DNA of 64,000 nt from Pampus argenteus. Its lineage: Eukaryota; Chordata; Actinopteri; Scombriformes; Stromateidae. Of the stretch, positions 50,546-62,777 are shown piece after piece (position 1 is the first letter of the stretch; each line of letters starts with the position of its first letter). The translations under genes and the position numbers were made by a program. The notes below the pieces were generated by a model. It was not told where the DNA came from, made no database searches, and worked only from the letters and a program-made list of their open reading frames with translations. The stretch spans positions 24,753,501 to 24,817,500 of the forward strand of contig CM072870.1 in the NCBI GenBank assembly GCA_036937835.1, read 5' to 3'.

Positions 50546-50630
50546 GGGTGGGGCTGTTTAGCTGATGCATGATGCAGGTTCTTAGAGGTGGTTTCTCATG
50601 GCTGAATGCACAGGACACACATGCACACAG

Positions 50631-50633
<3 letters not shown>

Positions 50634-50661
<28 letters not shown>
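50634..50661. repeat. (CA)n microsatellite
   Basis: Perfect run of about 14 units. Confidence 0.96.
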
Positions 50662-51536
50662 AGCCCGGCAGCGTTGACAGGTGGAGGTAAACGGAGCAGA
50701 ACTCTGCTAATCCACCTCTGCCAGGGAGAGAGTGAGAAAGAGGTGAAGTAAGAACAAAGTGATGAGAGGCGTTGCAGGTTGCAGTAATTTCCTCAACACT
50801 AAAATAGAACTAAAAGACTCGTCATTACAAATGTATTTAGCTAAATTTGGACATATCAGATATGTAATAAAATCTAATCTGTTATGACAATCTCAAGGTA
50901 AACAGTAGAAATACACTGTTCACATTACAAAGTTACCCGAAACGCGAGCTTCTGTGTACAGACAATTGCATGACATGGCAAGTTGTGTTTAAAACTTTCT
51001 GCTTTGTTTTAGCCTTGTGAAATCAGCGGGCTGTATTTTATGGACTGTTGTCACAGGAGGTGGTACACTTCATTCAGTACTGTGCCTGAACGCATTCTGA
51101 CAGAAGACTGAAGGTGCTAACTGCCAGACTGTATAGACATTGTGTAAATGGTAAATTATGGAATGAAATCATGATTTGCAAACTGAACTTAAATTTATAG
51201 TCAGGGATAAACTGTAATTGTTATTGTTATTATAGTGGTAAATGCAGCCGTGTCCAGGCAACCACTAACCAAACTGGATAATGTTGTGTAGTCTGAAATT
51301 AAAAAATAGGAGTAAAAGCTAAATTTAACAAAATTACTTGAAGATTTGAAATATGTTAGATTAGACAAGATATGACAAATTCCACATATATCTTAAATGT
51401 CAGCCTTCTAAATACACTTACACACACTCACACAGCTGAAAGGGGCAGTCAGGGTAGATGTTATCATGCCAGTGTTGTTTCTTCAGGTGCTTTTACAGCA
51501 AGTTATACCATGTAGCCTGCCTGCACTGTCTGCCCC

Positions 51537-51538
<2 letters not shown>

Positions 51539-51574
<36 letters not shown>

Positions 51575-51577
51575 ACA

Positions 51578-51615
<38 letters not shown>
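51539..51615. repeat. (CA)n microsatellite with CTCA interruptions
   Basis: About 38 units with two ACTCAC interruptions. Confidence 0.97.
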
Positions 51616-51619
<4 letters not shown>

Positions 51620-52383
51620 CTTTGATGTTTGTACATTTAGCTTCTGTATCTTGGAAGCATCTGATGTATATAATCCTCCAACCTCTCCCTCCTTTACTAT
51701 TTTCCTCCTCTTCCTATCTCTGTCCCCTCTCTGCCCTCCCTCATCTTCACCCTCCCTCCCTTCCTCCTTCCAGTTCTCCTTCTTTTCTCCCTTCAATCAT
51801 GTCTCCCTCCCACCTTCTCTCCCGTTGTTTTAAGTGAGTGTCATCAAGCTCACAGATGTTTAGCACCATTTTACAACTAAAGCCTGTTCCCTAGCTGTTT
51901 TTCTTTCTCTTTTTTCTTCTTCGCACACACACAAAGAAATGGCTGCTGGAGTAATCATGTCATGTAAATTACCCAGCATACCAAGAGGCCTCTTCACCTG
52001 CAATCAGCCTCACGGTGCTTCAGTCCAACCTGCTTTCAACAAGAAACTTCTCTCTGCAAAATGGAGATGGGGGTACATTTTCTGCTCATCCAGGAATGTA
52101 CTTTGATACAAGACATGTTACACATCTGTGTCTATATGTGTGTCTTAATACCGTCTCTTTGGTTTATATATTGGAGTGTGTCTTTAAAGGAATGCAGTTT
52201 TGGAGAGATTCTTTTAGTGGTTCATTAGCTTGTTGTTTCTACATGTGTTCCACGAATATGTTATATCACTACATTCAAGTATAATTCAGGTTTATGACAA
52301 ATTGGGTATTTTTGTGGGTTTGGCCATTATTCCTGTTGCTTATGATAAAATTGCATTGACCAAGTAAAGTGCTGAGATCTGAA

Positions 52384-54234
52384 ATCAAATCAAATCAAAT
52401 TTTATTTATATAGCCTAAAGTAACAAAATACATTTGTCTCAGAGGGCTTTACAATCTGTACAGGGAGTGACACCCTCTGTCCTTAGACCCTCGATTAGTG
52501 AGGAAAAACTTGCCCACCAAAAAACCTTTTAACAGGGAAAAAGGTGGAAGAAACCTCAGGAAGAGCCACAGAGGAGGGATCCCTCTCCCAGGACGGACAG
52601 ACGTGCAATGATGTCACATGTACAGAACAAATCAATACACACATATTGTACACTCACAATGAATAATAATGAATTACAATGGATGATAGGAATAGGTTAC
52701 AATGAATGATGAATTATTACAGTAACAGTGGAACCTGTGATAGAGAAATAGATGCACAGCAGCAAATCATTAACTAACTATAATCTGTAATGGGGATATG
52801 GCAACAATGATGACGGCGACAACACATGCAGAAGACGCCACGCAGGACCACAGCAGCAGACACAGTCCACAAGAACCTGCTGGACGAGAGAGCACAGAAA
52901 CTCCGGGGAAGAAGTTTAGTTAGTAACATGAGAGAGTATGTGAGTCCCCCAGCAGTCTAGTTCTATGGCAGCATAACTAAGGGATGACCTGAGCCAGCCC
53001 TAACTATAAGCTTTATCAAACAGGAAAGTCTTAAGTCTACTCTTAAAGGTGTTGATCGTGTCTGCCTCCCGAACACAGAGTGGTAGTTTATTCCACAGAA
53101 GAGGAACTTGATAGCTGAAAGCTCTGGCTCCCAATCTACTTTTAGACACTATAGGAACCACAAGGAACCCAGCATCCTGGGAGCGCAGTGTTCTAGTGGG
53201 GTGGTAAGGTACTATGAGCTCTTTTAAATATGATGGTGCCTGGCCATGAAGAGCTTTGTAAGTTAGTAGAAGAATTTTAAATTCTATTCTAGATTTAACG
53301 GGTAGCCAGTGCAAGGAAGCCAAAATGGGAGAGATGTGATCTCTGATTTTGGTTCCTGTCAGAACACGTGCAGCAGCGTTCTGAATCAGCTGCAAACTCT
53401 TAAAAGACTTATTAGAGCAGCCTGATAGCAAAGAGTTACAATACAATAGTATGATTAATTTGATTTTGGCAATGTTACGTAAGTGGAAGAATGCAGTCCT
53501 TGAAAGTTGTTTTATATGGTCATTAAAGGACGAATCCCGTTCAAAGACAACTCCAAGATTCTTTATGGTGGAACTGGAGGCCAGGGTGATCCTGTCTAAG
53601 GCAACTAAATCTCTGGAAAGACAGTTTCTGGGGTGTTTGGGTCCAATTATGAGAACTTCAGTTTTATCTGAATTTAGCATCAGATATTCTTAATGCATGC
53701 TTGAAGTTTAGTTAAGTGATTGGTTTCATCAGGCTTGATCAATAAATATAATTGGGTGTCGTCGGCATAACAGTGAAAGTTAATTGAATGATTTCTAATA
53801 ATGTTCCCTAGAGGAAGCATATATAAACTGAATAGAAGTGGCCCTAATACAGAACCTTGTGGGACTCCATGAGAAACTTTGGTTTGCATGGAGGATTCAT
53901 CATGAACATGAACAAACATGAGATTGTTGAAATATGACTTAAACCAGCCTAGGGCGGTTCCTTTGATGCCAATTTGATATTCCAGTCTCTGTAAAAGAAT
54001 CTGATGGTCAATGGTGTCAAACGCGGCACTAAGTACAGAGATGAGTCCTTTGTAACTTTGACTAGTGCGGTCTCTGTGCTATGATTTACTCTAAATCCTG
54101 ACTGAAACACCTCAAATAAACTGTTTGTATGGAGAAAATCACATAGCTGATTGGCTACGGCTTTCTCAAGTACCTTAGAGAGGAATGAAAGGTTTGATAT
54201 CAGCCTGTAGTTGGCTAAAACCTCTTGATCTAGA
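52384..54234 (-). mobile_element. 5'-truncated L2-like LINE (copy C)
   Basis: The longest L2/Maui-like copy, about 1.85 kb on the minus strand. It has a 3' UTR of about 0.6 kb (52384-52999) ending in an ATTTGATTTGATTT-type terminus, then the C-terminal region and RT domain of ORF2. Homology to the other copies ends after CTAGATCAAG (minus-strand sense), so the 5' part of RT, the endonuclease and ORF1 are missing. The 3' UTR matches the copy at 41184 and the tail at 28337. Confidence 0.93.
53000..54234 (-). pseudogene. L2-like LINE ORF2, RT and C-terminal part, frameshifted
   Basis: Three consecutive frames follow ORF2 order on the minus strand. 53949-54234: RT fingers (SKVLEKAVANQLCDFLHTNS, FQSGFRVNHSTETALVKV), with a small deletion after VTKD that throws the frame before the palm Asp motif (FDTID, readable in another frame). 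53680-53919: VSHGVPQGSVLGPLLFSLYM and the catalytic YADDTQLY. 53000-53680: MLNSDKTEVLIIGPK, LASLHWLPVKSRIEFKILLL and the PLLWNKLPLC tail. The product would reverse-transcribe the element's RNA at a nicked target, but the frame breaks and missing endonuclease make it inactive. Confidence 0.92.
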
Positions 54235-56163
54235 AACATGTGGTGTTCACCAGGAACACACATGTTCATCTGATCAGACAAGAAGTAAAAAAAAACAACC
54301 ACAGTCAGATTATGTGCTCTACTATTTGAATTGTCTGTCATAATTGGTCATTGCACAAAAGAACATGTTTTTTATACCCTGAGCCTTGGTTTAGGTTTAT
54401 GTTTAGGCACTTTGGTTAAGGTCAGTGAAGGATCATGTGTGTTTTAAATGTTAATAAACGTGTAAGCTTTTTACAGTATTAAACCAAGCCTTCGCTAACC
54501 TTCGTCTGAAAACAACCATCAAAGGTCTAGTGATTACTAGCAGTTGGCTGCAAGATCAGATATTTTAGTTTAAACATGTCCTAAACATTACACTCATACG
54601 TTCAGTATCAACATTTTGTGCAATTTGCCAAATAGGTTAATCACGTAGTAATCAAGTTTAAAACCTTAAAACCCAAGCAAGAAACTAAACACTAGTTTGT
54701 CATCATAACTGATATGCCTGTTTTTGTGTAGCACACTGATTTACAAAATGGCCAAATGTTTTATTTAAATATAATACTGAAATAATATTTTGACGTTCAC
54801 TTATTTGTGCAGGGAAGTTGGTGATAAAAAAATGTCATGCCACCCTCAAGTCCATGTATGTGTCCTGTGTGTGTGTGTGTGTGTGTATGTATGTGTGTGT
54901 GTGTATGTACGTGTATGTGTGTGTGAGTGTGTGCCACAGTCACAACCACCTCTACACTGACAGAAGACTATAAATATGTTTGCACTGTTCTGGGCGTGAA
55001 ACTGTGTTTGTAGTTCAGTGTAAATATAAAAACACAATTACTATAAAAAGTGTCTCTGCTTTTTGTCTTTGATAAGTACATGTTACCACGAGCTGACAGG
55101 GTTGTTACTGTGGCAGATAGTCAGGTTCAGGCTTGGTTTGAGAATATTAACAGCTAAGCAGGTCCTTAAAAAGACCCAGGAGGAGCAGAAGTATATGTGG
55201 CTATTAGTATGGTGAACATGGAAGAGTTTGCAGTATTGTTTTGATTATAACAAACAGGTGTCTTTGATTGTCAGGATGGTGTTATAGTCTGTAAACTCTG
55301 GCTACACATCAAATAAATATCCTTTTTTGGAATAATATCAATCCATCACTTGGCACGTTTGAAGAGATTATTACATCATTGGCATCAGCGCTGATGTGAG
55401 CTGAGGTCTCTAATTTACTCGACTACCTCTGTCATAAGTTTTACTTTCATACAACAATTGTTTTGCAGGGGAAGGTGTCAGTTTTAAAACAGGGGATATC
55501 TTTTTATTATGGAAGGGAACTTTTACTGCCTGTGTCTCAGACTGCTGCCAAATCCAGTCAGGCTTACTGTACTTTACCTGCCACTGGCTATAATGCAACT
55601 GCAGCTTAATGTGTGGCAGGCTTGGCAAGACATAAATAAGGATTAGCTGTTTGTCATATGTGTTATATAGAATAGTTGCAGCATGTTTGAATTGAATATA
55701 AAATGCAACTCAGCTTTTAATGTCAGCTGGGAACGGCTACAACATGGATTAATTTTTTTAAATCTTCAAAGTTATACTTTACAGTGTCGGTGAAATATTA
55801 TTTTTTAGAGTTGAGGGGCTGAAGCACCAGATAACCACATGACACGGTATAATTAGACATGAACTTTCTATGCATGTCTCTTAGATATACAGTACATGTA
55901 GGCTGCACAGTTTTCCAGTGCAGCCAGACTCCAGGCAGCTGGAGCAGGTACACGTTCAGTGTCTCACTGCTGCAGTCAGCAAATTGACATGTTCAGTACA
56001 ATTTTATTATCAACAGACTCAGGTTTTAGTAAAAATGAAATTTCATTAAACAAGAAAAGTCTTTTTTTGACAGGAAACTACACGTATAGTGGTTGTAGTG
56101 ACGGCAGAAGCACAACTTCTGGTTATGTTTAAAATGCACTTGGACTGCAAGTTGGACAATATG

Positions 56164-56164
<1 letters not shown>
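54235..56164. other. AT-rich gene-free stretch
   Basis: No recognisable gene. A mixed GT/GTAT run lies at about 54868-54932. The rest shows no nameable structure. Confidence 0.6.
54868..54932. repeat. (GT)n with GTAT variants
   Basis: Interrupted GT/GTAT run. The His/Thr frame on the minus strand is an artefact. Confidence 0.93.

Positions 56165-56165
<1 letters not shown>

Positions 56166-56222
<57 letters not shown>
56166..56222. repeat. (TA)n microsatellite
   Basis: Perfect run of about 28 TA units, self-complementary and able to form a cruciform. Confidence 0.97.
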
Positions 56223-56225
<3 letters not shown>

Positions 56226-56579
56226 CAAGTAGTCAGACCTCACCAGACGCACTGGAACACCTCGCTGCTGTTTTATGAATTATTGTTATTCTGTCTTTTA
56301 ATGAATATGTGGAGGGGCCTCACTTTCTCTCTTTACACTTTCAGTGTTGTGAGTGTTTTTGTTTGCGTTCCCATGTCATACTCAAGTCCTTTATGTGTCA
56401 TCTGAGTCACATGACCTGAGACATCCACCAGCTATAAGTGTGTGTGTCTCTCACAAACACACTTATACTTAAGTTTAGGCTCATTCACTTGGGTGGGCCT
56501 GTCTGTCTGACAGCAGTGTGAGGATTAGACCAGAGATTAGAGTGACAAAACACACACAACAACAGGAGGAAGTCAAGCT

Positions 56580-56615
<36 letters not shown>

Positions 56616-56664
56616 GGAGAGAGAGGGAGAGAGGGAGAGAGAGAGAGAGAGAGAGGGAGAGAGG

Positions 56665-56759
<95 letters not shown>
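56580..56759. repeat. (GT)n followed by long (GA)n/(GGGA)n array
   Basis: About 11 GT units, then roughly 155 bp of GA with regular GGGA variants. Pure purine on the + strand. It directly abuts the 3' end of the Tx1-like LINE. Confidence 0.98.
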
Positions 56760-56970
56760 TGTTTTTTTTTAGAGTTTTAACCAATCGTTTATTCACAAAG
56801 ATTTACCTTTACACCACGAACTGCGCAATCTAACAAATAACAAAAAAAACAAATAAATCAACAATGAAACAAACCAAACCAAAACAAGAACAACAAGAAA
56901 ACAAGTTAAATTAACAAATCAACAAAAGTAATTTAATAATCCCAAACATTTTAAAAAGCTCCCTCATTCT

Positions 56971-58194
56971 TCATCTTAACATAATATCTGTATTCCAACA
57001 TAATACGTACTCTAAACAAATTCTTGACACTTTCAATACACTTTCAATGTCACAATAAAGAGTCCTAGTCAAGGCAATAAAACCGGGGGGGAAACCAAAA
57101 GCCTCAAGAGTTTTCCAAAGGTATTTGTGCTCCACCCGATCGAAAGCCTTCTCTTGGTCAAGAGAAATCAGACCAAATTTTAAATCCAATAGTTTAGAGA
57201 TATCCAAATAATCCCGAATTAATGAAATAGTATCTCTAACAGATCTGCCAGATTTTATAGTCAGCACACAACAGACTCACTGGCCTCTAATTCTTGATCT
57301 CACACAGGTCTCCTTTTTTGGGGAGAAGAGGAAGGACTGCTCTCCGACAGCTGAGAGGCAATCTACCCCCGGACACACTGTCACTTAGGACCTCAAACAA
57401 GTCCTCCCCTAATATGGACCAAAATGACTTATAGAAATCAATAGGAAGACCATCCAGACCTGGAGTTTTGCCATTTTCCATACTCATCAACGCCACCTGC
57501 AGCTCCTGCATTTTCAGTGGACCTTCGAGTTGTGTGCTGTCTTGTGCTGCTACCTGTTGCAGATTGTCAAAAAAAACCTCAAACATCAGCTGATCCTCTT
57601 TGTACTTACTGGCATAGAGTTGGGAGAAGAACTGGACTGCTCTTTACCTTATGTTAGATTATTCAGTGAGATCCTTCCCATCAACTGATCGAAGGCAATG
57701 AAGGACCCGGCTTTGACCATTCTTGATTTCAAGGTTAAAGAAGAACTTGGATGGAGCATCCATTTCATAAATACTTTTAAAACGTGATCGTACCAATGCC
57801 CCCTGTGCTCTAAGCCCCAGCAGATCCGCAAAAGTAGCCTTTTTGACCTTTTTGCGCCTTAAAGTGGCCTTGATCACCTGTGGAAGCACTTAAACTCTGC
57901 AACTCCATTATACTAGTCTCTAGCTCTCTAATCGACTGGGTGGTCTCTCTTGTGACATTAAAATTGTATTGTTTACAAAACTGTTGTATCTGTATTTTGC
58001 CAACATCCCACCATTGTTGTAAAGATGAAAAAAAATCTAAAACATTCTCTAAAATGCCCATCGTTTAACAGCACAGTGTTAAAGTGCCAATATGCACTCC
58101 TAAGTTTGATCCCATTTACGAAAACATTCCCTATTACCAAACAGTGATCTGAAAAAACTACTGGACACAAGAAACAAGATCTAAAAATTTGCAC
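56971..58194 (-). pseudogene. Tx1-group LINE ORF2 remnants (endonuclease to RT)
   Basis: Pieces in several frames follow Tx1-type ORF2. The endonuclease end keeps the Ser-Asp-His motif (PVVFSDHCLV) followed by SAYWHFNTVLLNDGHF. The linker has LLGLRAQGALVRSRFK and MDAPSKFFFNLEIKNGQSR. RT fingers read MENGKTPGLDGLPIDFYK and PLSCRRAVLPLLPKKGD. The palm begins SLDQEKAFDRVEHKYLW with the first catalytic Asp. After ESVLK the sequence diverges to unrelated codons, so about half of ORF2 (YADD and the C-terminus) has been lost. Stops and shifts separate every piece. Confidence 0.83.
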
Positions 58195-58364
58195 TTGATG
58201 TTTAAAACAATAAAATATGTCCAGCCTCGCTAAACAGATACAGTTATCCTTGCTGTGTGCCCAGGAATACTGCGTCGTGTCCCTGTGCTTAGATCACCAC
58301 ACATCAATCAACTCATAAGTCTCAATAATCCGTTTCAACATCTTCCTTGACTGAGCATTGTGTT

Positions 58365-58682
58365 CTAAATGATTCCTGTCCAGACTCCACTGTCAGTATC
58401 AGAGAAACCGTCTGTATCACTTTTCCTTCCTTTCTTTGATTTAACCGTTTTTGAGTCTCTCCTTGTTTTCCTCTTAGAGGATGGCACTTTAAAAATGTTT
58501 CCATCATCCCTCTCCAACACTGATGTGGTTGCACATTCTCTGTCCTGCCGCGCATCTGTGCCAGGCTGTGTTGTTTCCCTCTGCCCCTCCTGACTCCCGC
58601 TGTCTGCCTGACTGTCACTCTGCACCCTATCTGGGCAGTTGCGCACCAAGTGCCCCTCTTGGCCACAACCAAAACTATTCAT
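58365..58682 (-). pseudogene. Tx1-group LINE ORF1 C-terminal fragment with zinc knuckle
   Basis: A 105-codon frame starting at a fortuitous Met inside a CCHC zinc knuckle: SFGCGQEGHLVRNCP. The first Cys of the expected C-x2-C-x4-H-x4-C is Ser here. The rest is hydrophilic, Ser/Lys/Asp-rich, as in ORF1 tails. The protein would bind the element's RNA. The N-terminal part is missing because a Tc1 remnant begins just upstream (58689). Confidence 0.75.
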
Positions 58683-58688
58683 CGTCTC

Positions 58689-58815
58689 CTGTCAAGATTG
58701 TGTGCTGAGTGTACATTAATGAGAAATAAAATAACTTTTTTGATTTTGGCAAATGGTTGCAATAAAACAAAGAGTGAAATATTTAAAGGGATCTGAATAT
58801 TTTCCGTACCCACTG
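58689..58815. mobile_element. Solo Tc1-like terminal inverted repeat
   Basis: About 127 bp homologous to the right end of the Tc1 element above (33332-33461), finishing TTTTCCGTACCCACTG followed by TA. The rest of the transposon is absent. The inner edge joins the Tx1 ORF1 remnant directly, so a deletion or imperfect excision has removed the remainder. Confidence 0.92.
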
Positions 58816-60156
58816 TATCGTTACACCCCTAACGTGTGCACATTTCATGTGTGAGCACTGCTTAGCCTCAGACAAGTTGCTCTCTTCCTCTCTTCTAAGT
58901 CATCCAACCATTAAAAGCACTCCATTCAAGTCAATTGGCAGGAAATGATAATTGTTTTACAGAAGCTTCAGACTAACCTGATACTTTACCCTGCCCTCAG
59001 CCTAATTTTAGACTTTAATCCTTTTTCAATAGGTCGGATCCTGACGCACCCTGAGTCTGACAGTTTCCTCGTGTTAAATCATGACATCTAAATGGACTCC
59101 TGAAAGTTGATGAACCACTTGTCACTCTCTGGAGCAAAACAGGAAGCCACAGTTGGCATCCAGACAACAAAAGATCAAAAGCTGAAAGTATGGAAATGTC
59201 AGTAAATCTGAACAGATGCTGTAAAACATATCCCCTGTAATGTAAGATACAGAGGTGTAATGACTAAATATTGTTGTTTATTGTATATTGCACTTTGAGC
59301 AGTGTTTTCTTCTAGATTTGGGAACTAATGTTTTGGCATGATTAAAACAGCATTTCCTACCACCCTGGTCAGTCTTCAGGTTTGTGGCTTGCAGGTTTTA
59401 CAGTTTGAAGCAAACAGTGATGAGCAGTGGTGAACTTCCAAAATGCTGCCAACAAAGCAAACATGTTTGTCAGACACTTCTGAGGACTTGCACTACTGGT
59501 TTCATGAGGACATATGCAAAATTAGCATGCGTAGGATTGTGTAACAGTATCATGACAATACGCCTACAATGAATGTAGAATTGTTGGCTCAAGTGTCCTC
59601 ACAATAGTTATAGTAAAACCCTAAATTAAAAAGTCTTTCCTTAGCAGGTGCAAAGATGACACTTAATCACTCTGTTACAAGTTACACTACTTTTTCCAGC
59701 TATTTATTGCAATTCAAGTCATGCAAGCCCAATGAATAGCTTGAAATGGTACAAAAGTAAGTACTGAACAGGCAGGGATTTTGGTTACTCAAAACTAAAA
59801 AATAATGTATATTTTAGAATTATACAAAAAGGCCTTTTTCAAGGAACATGAAGTGTGTTAACAATTTAAAGCTGAACGTTCAGTTCTCCGGGTTTTCTTC
59901 CAATACAGTGTTTTTCAGCAAATTTACAACAATCATTTGTCCTAACACAACTTCTACCCAAAGCATACATCCATGTTTAAAAATTCAAGTGATATTAATT
60001 TTGGTATCTCATTTAAGTCTGTTAATGTCTAAAGAATTGGTATAACTAAACCAGGTGCAACCAGTAACTGAACAGTTTGGATACATCAAGTCAGAGTTGT
60101 CAGTCCAGATCGACATCGACGTGAAGCCTCGTCTGTCATCACACTGCTCTGGACAT

Positions 60157-60157
<1 letters not shown>

Positions 60158-60207
<50 letters not shown>
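60158..60207. repeat. (GT)n microsatellite
   Basis: Perfect run of about 24 units. Confidence 0.97.
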
Positions 60208-60209
<2 letters not shown>

Positions 60210-61879
60210 ACCAAAGAGGAAAAGTAAGTTAATAAGTAAGTTATTTTACTCAAGTTATCCAACTTGTGAGATTTGTCTGTTCGTCCAACACATTTAACAG
60301 GGAAATGTTCTACTTTTTTTTACTTGCTACGAACTGAACAGATTTATTCATTACTTTGCAAAGCAAGACTTTACTCTAAAAATGAATCTCTTTGTCTGAG
60401 TCTCAGTTTCAGCTGAATGACACAGTGTATTTTAGACATTTAAAGAACGTCAATGTTCTGTAAAGAAACTGCTAATCCTCTACATTTATTGTTTAATTGC
60501 CATTATTATTAATTTAACTCTGTGACAAGAATAAAACTTCATTGTGAATACATTTAATTAGGATTCTGGAGTACGTTTTACTACTAAGACCTGTTTTACT
60601 TAAGTGAAATCTCAAATGCAGCATTTTAACTGCTATTGTTTATTAAATTACTTATATTACTAATATAATTTAATATGTTTATTTAGTTACTAATATATCT
60701 ATACTAAATATCTAGTACAGTGTATCTATATACAGAAAGTGCTTTTTAATCATATGAATGGCAATAAAGTAGACTGTTGTAGTAAACTCAAAATACTAAA
60801 AAATAGCTTTTAGGAGACTTTAAAGAAGTAAAAGCAATCTGTTACATCACATCTTGAGCCCAAACATCTGTCACATTTAGAGGTCATTCAGACCAAAAAC
60901 AGTTGTTTTAAAAAAGCTTAACTTAGGTCCAATGTCTGTCTGAACACAACTTTCCCTGACACCAGGACACTTAAGGAAAGTGTGTGACGAAATGTAGAAA
61001 ATCTTATAAGTTTCAGCCAGGAGTTTAGTAATACCACAGTAGTTTAGAAAAGGTGTTGCACATCTTCTGTGTGCACATTCAGTGCACGTCAGATACACGT
61101 GCAAGCATGGCCTTTCCAAGCCCTTTGTGAGTGTGTATTGTCTGGGCCCGTGATAGAAGTGGTTTTGGGGATGGGCGGATGTTTTCCGGAAGGCATTTGT
61201 CCAGAGTGAGGGCGGCTCTGCTGTGAGACTAAACAGGAGGGAACACAGGTACACAGGGAGAGGCTTAGCAGACGCAAACTGGACTGACCAGACTGGAAAA
61301 CAACATCACACATGCTGTTTATCCATGAGTGTACAGCTTTATTCAAAGTAAACCTTTAAACCCAGCTTTATGTTTTTTATTTATGTGTATTTCATGTTTT
61401 AATAATCTTAAAGCATATTCCTTATTTTCCAAAGATGTTTTCAAAGTCCTTAATCCCAGATTAATGTTTTATGTAGCGGCTGCTGTTCACAGCTGAAGTT
61501 CGAGCCTGAGAACAATGCTCATAAAGTTCAAAACTGTTTGATTCATCTTTTTGCTTCAGGGTAAAAAGGTCAAAGAACATTCTCCCTTTCATTACTGCTT
61601 TTTGGTGCTCCTCTACACCCCATACTAACCACTAATAGCCAAAATTTTAATAACACAGATGAGCGGCGCTTCAGAAGGAAAATGCTTCTTCAAGTTTTGT
61701 CACTGAGTGGAGGACCTTGGCTTTCTTAACATTTTCCAGCGGATACTTCTTTTGCATTGTGTTTCAAGCATTTGGTTGCTCAACATCGAAAAACAATGGA
61801 AGAGTGGTTCCTTCTCGAAGCTACAAACCTTTTACGATTGTGTTTTTCTCTAAACTTTACTCGAATCTGCAAATTTGAA

Positions 61880-61972
61880 TTCCTTTCCTTTCCTTTCCTT
61901 TCCTTTCCTTTCCTTTCCTTTCCTTTCCTTTCCTTTCCTTTCCTTTCCTTTCCTTTCCTTTCCTTTCCTTTC
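61880..61972. repeat. (TTTCC)n pentanucleotide array
   Basis: About 18 perfect TTTCC units. The Phe-Leu-Ser-Phe-Pro and Lys-Gly-Lys-Glu-Arg frames are artefacts. Confidence 0.98.
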
Positions 61973-62722
61973 TTCTAGGGTGGTCTGCACTGATCTCTTA
62001 ACCCTGACATACAAGTCAAAACACCACAGTGTGTGTGCATGCATGTGTGTAGTAGTGAGGGTATGATTAAAAACTCATAACAGTTAAACAAGGTTTTAAC
62101 ATACCGCTATTTAAGGTTTCAACCAGCATTAAGAGGGGAGAGTGTTATGGGGAAAGAGCAACCTTTGTGGGAAAAGAAGGATTTTAACATAGTTAATATA
62201 ATTATTCTTCTAGACATTAATCCAATCATTACATAACACGTACAGCCATGTGATTCCAAAAAGCACCTTCAAAACCAGACATCATTCATTTAAGAAACAA
62301 TGAAACTACATTTAATTTGTATATTTAAAGAAATACAAGTAGAGTTGAAGCTAGAGCAACCTAAACATAGACTGTAATAAAAGTGATGTAAAAATACAGA
62401 CAAATTCCAACATTAAAGTGCTGTTATTTCCAGTATTGGTATTTGAATGAATTTTGGAGCCAAGACCAAGAACAGACATTAACATCAGTAAAATATAACA
62501 GCATTTTTATTTTTGCCGCTGCAGTAATGGAGGGACAGAAGCCACATGCAACCATCAACAACATATAATCACCGTTCATCCTCCTTTGTGGACTTAAACC
62601 AAAGGGTCAGTAACAGCTTACTCAAAAATAAAATTACATTTGTGTGTCTGGTTACCCAATTACAGACTATGTTTTATTTATGCATAAACATTTATTTATG
62701 ATTAACCCTGAGAGGGCAACAG

Positions 62723-62777
62723 AGGCCATCCGGGGAGAAGTAACACGCTCACAGTGAATCTCTGTCACTTCATGAAG
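62723..62777 (+). other. Candidate 55-nt exon (unverified)
   Basis: Ends at a consensus donor ATGAAG|GTAAGT. The acceptor (GGCAACAG) lacks a pyrimidine tract and is weak. One frame is open (GHPGRSNTLTVNLCHFMK, phase 2 in, phase 0 out). Not recognised. Confidence 0.1.

Larger units (their letters stand above)
48350..52383. other. Gene-free stretch
   Basis: No recognisable gene. Features include a LINE-tail-like fragment (48945-49000), a TAAT-rich possible regulatory island (49160-49400), a GAT run (49760-49781), a CTCF-like motif (50022) and CA/GT arrays. Confidence 0.55.
56765..58688 (-). mobile_element. Tx1-group (L1-like) LINE, decayed and internally deleted
   Basis: On the minus strand the order is: end of ORF1 with a zinc knuckle (58365-58682), a piece of the APE endonuclease with FSDHCLV (57973-58194), the linker (57659-58061), RT fingers (57287-57586) and part of the RT palm (56971-57267). 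It then drops into an AT-rich 3' UTR ending near 56765. The C-terminal half of ORF2, including YADD, is missing. The sequence resembles the Tx1 clade of L1-like elements (NGKTPGLDGLPIDFYKSFW, LLGLRAQGALVRSRFK). The 3' end abuts a GA microsatellite. The 5' side abuts a Tc1 terminal repeat. Confidence 0.85.
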
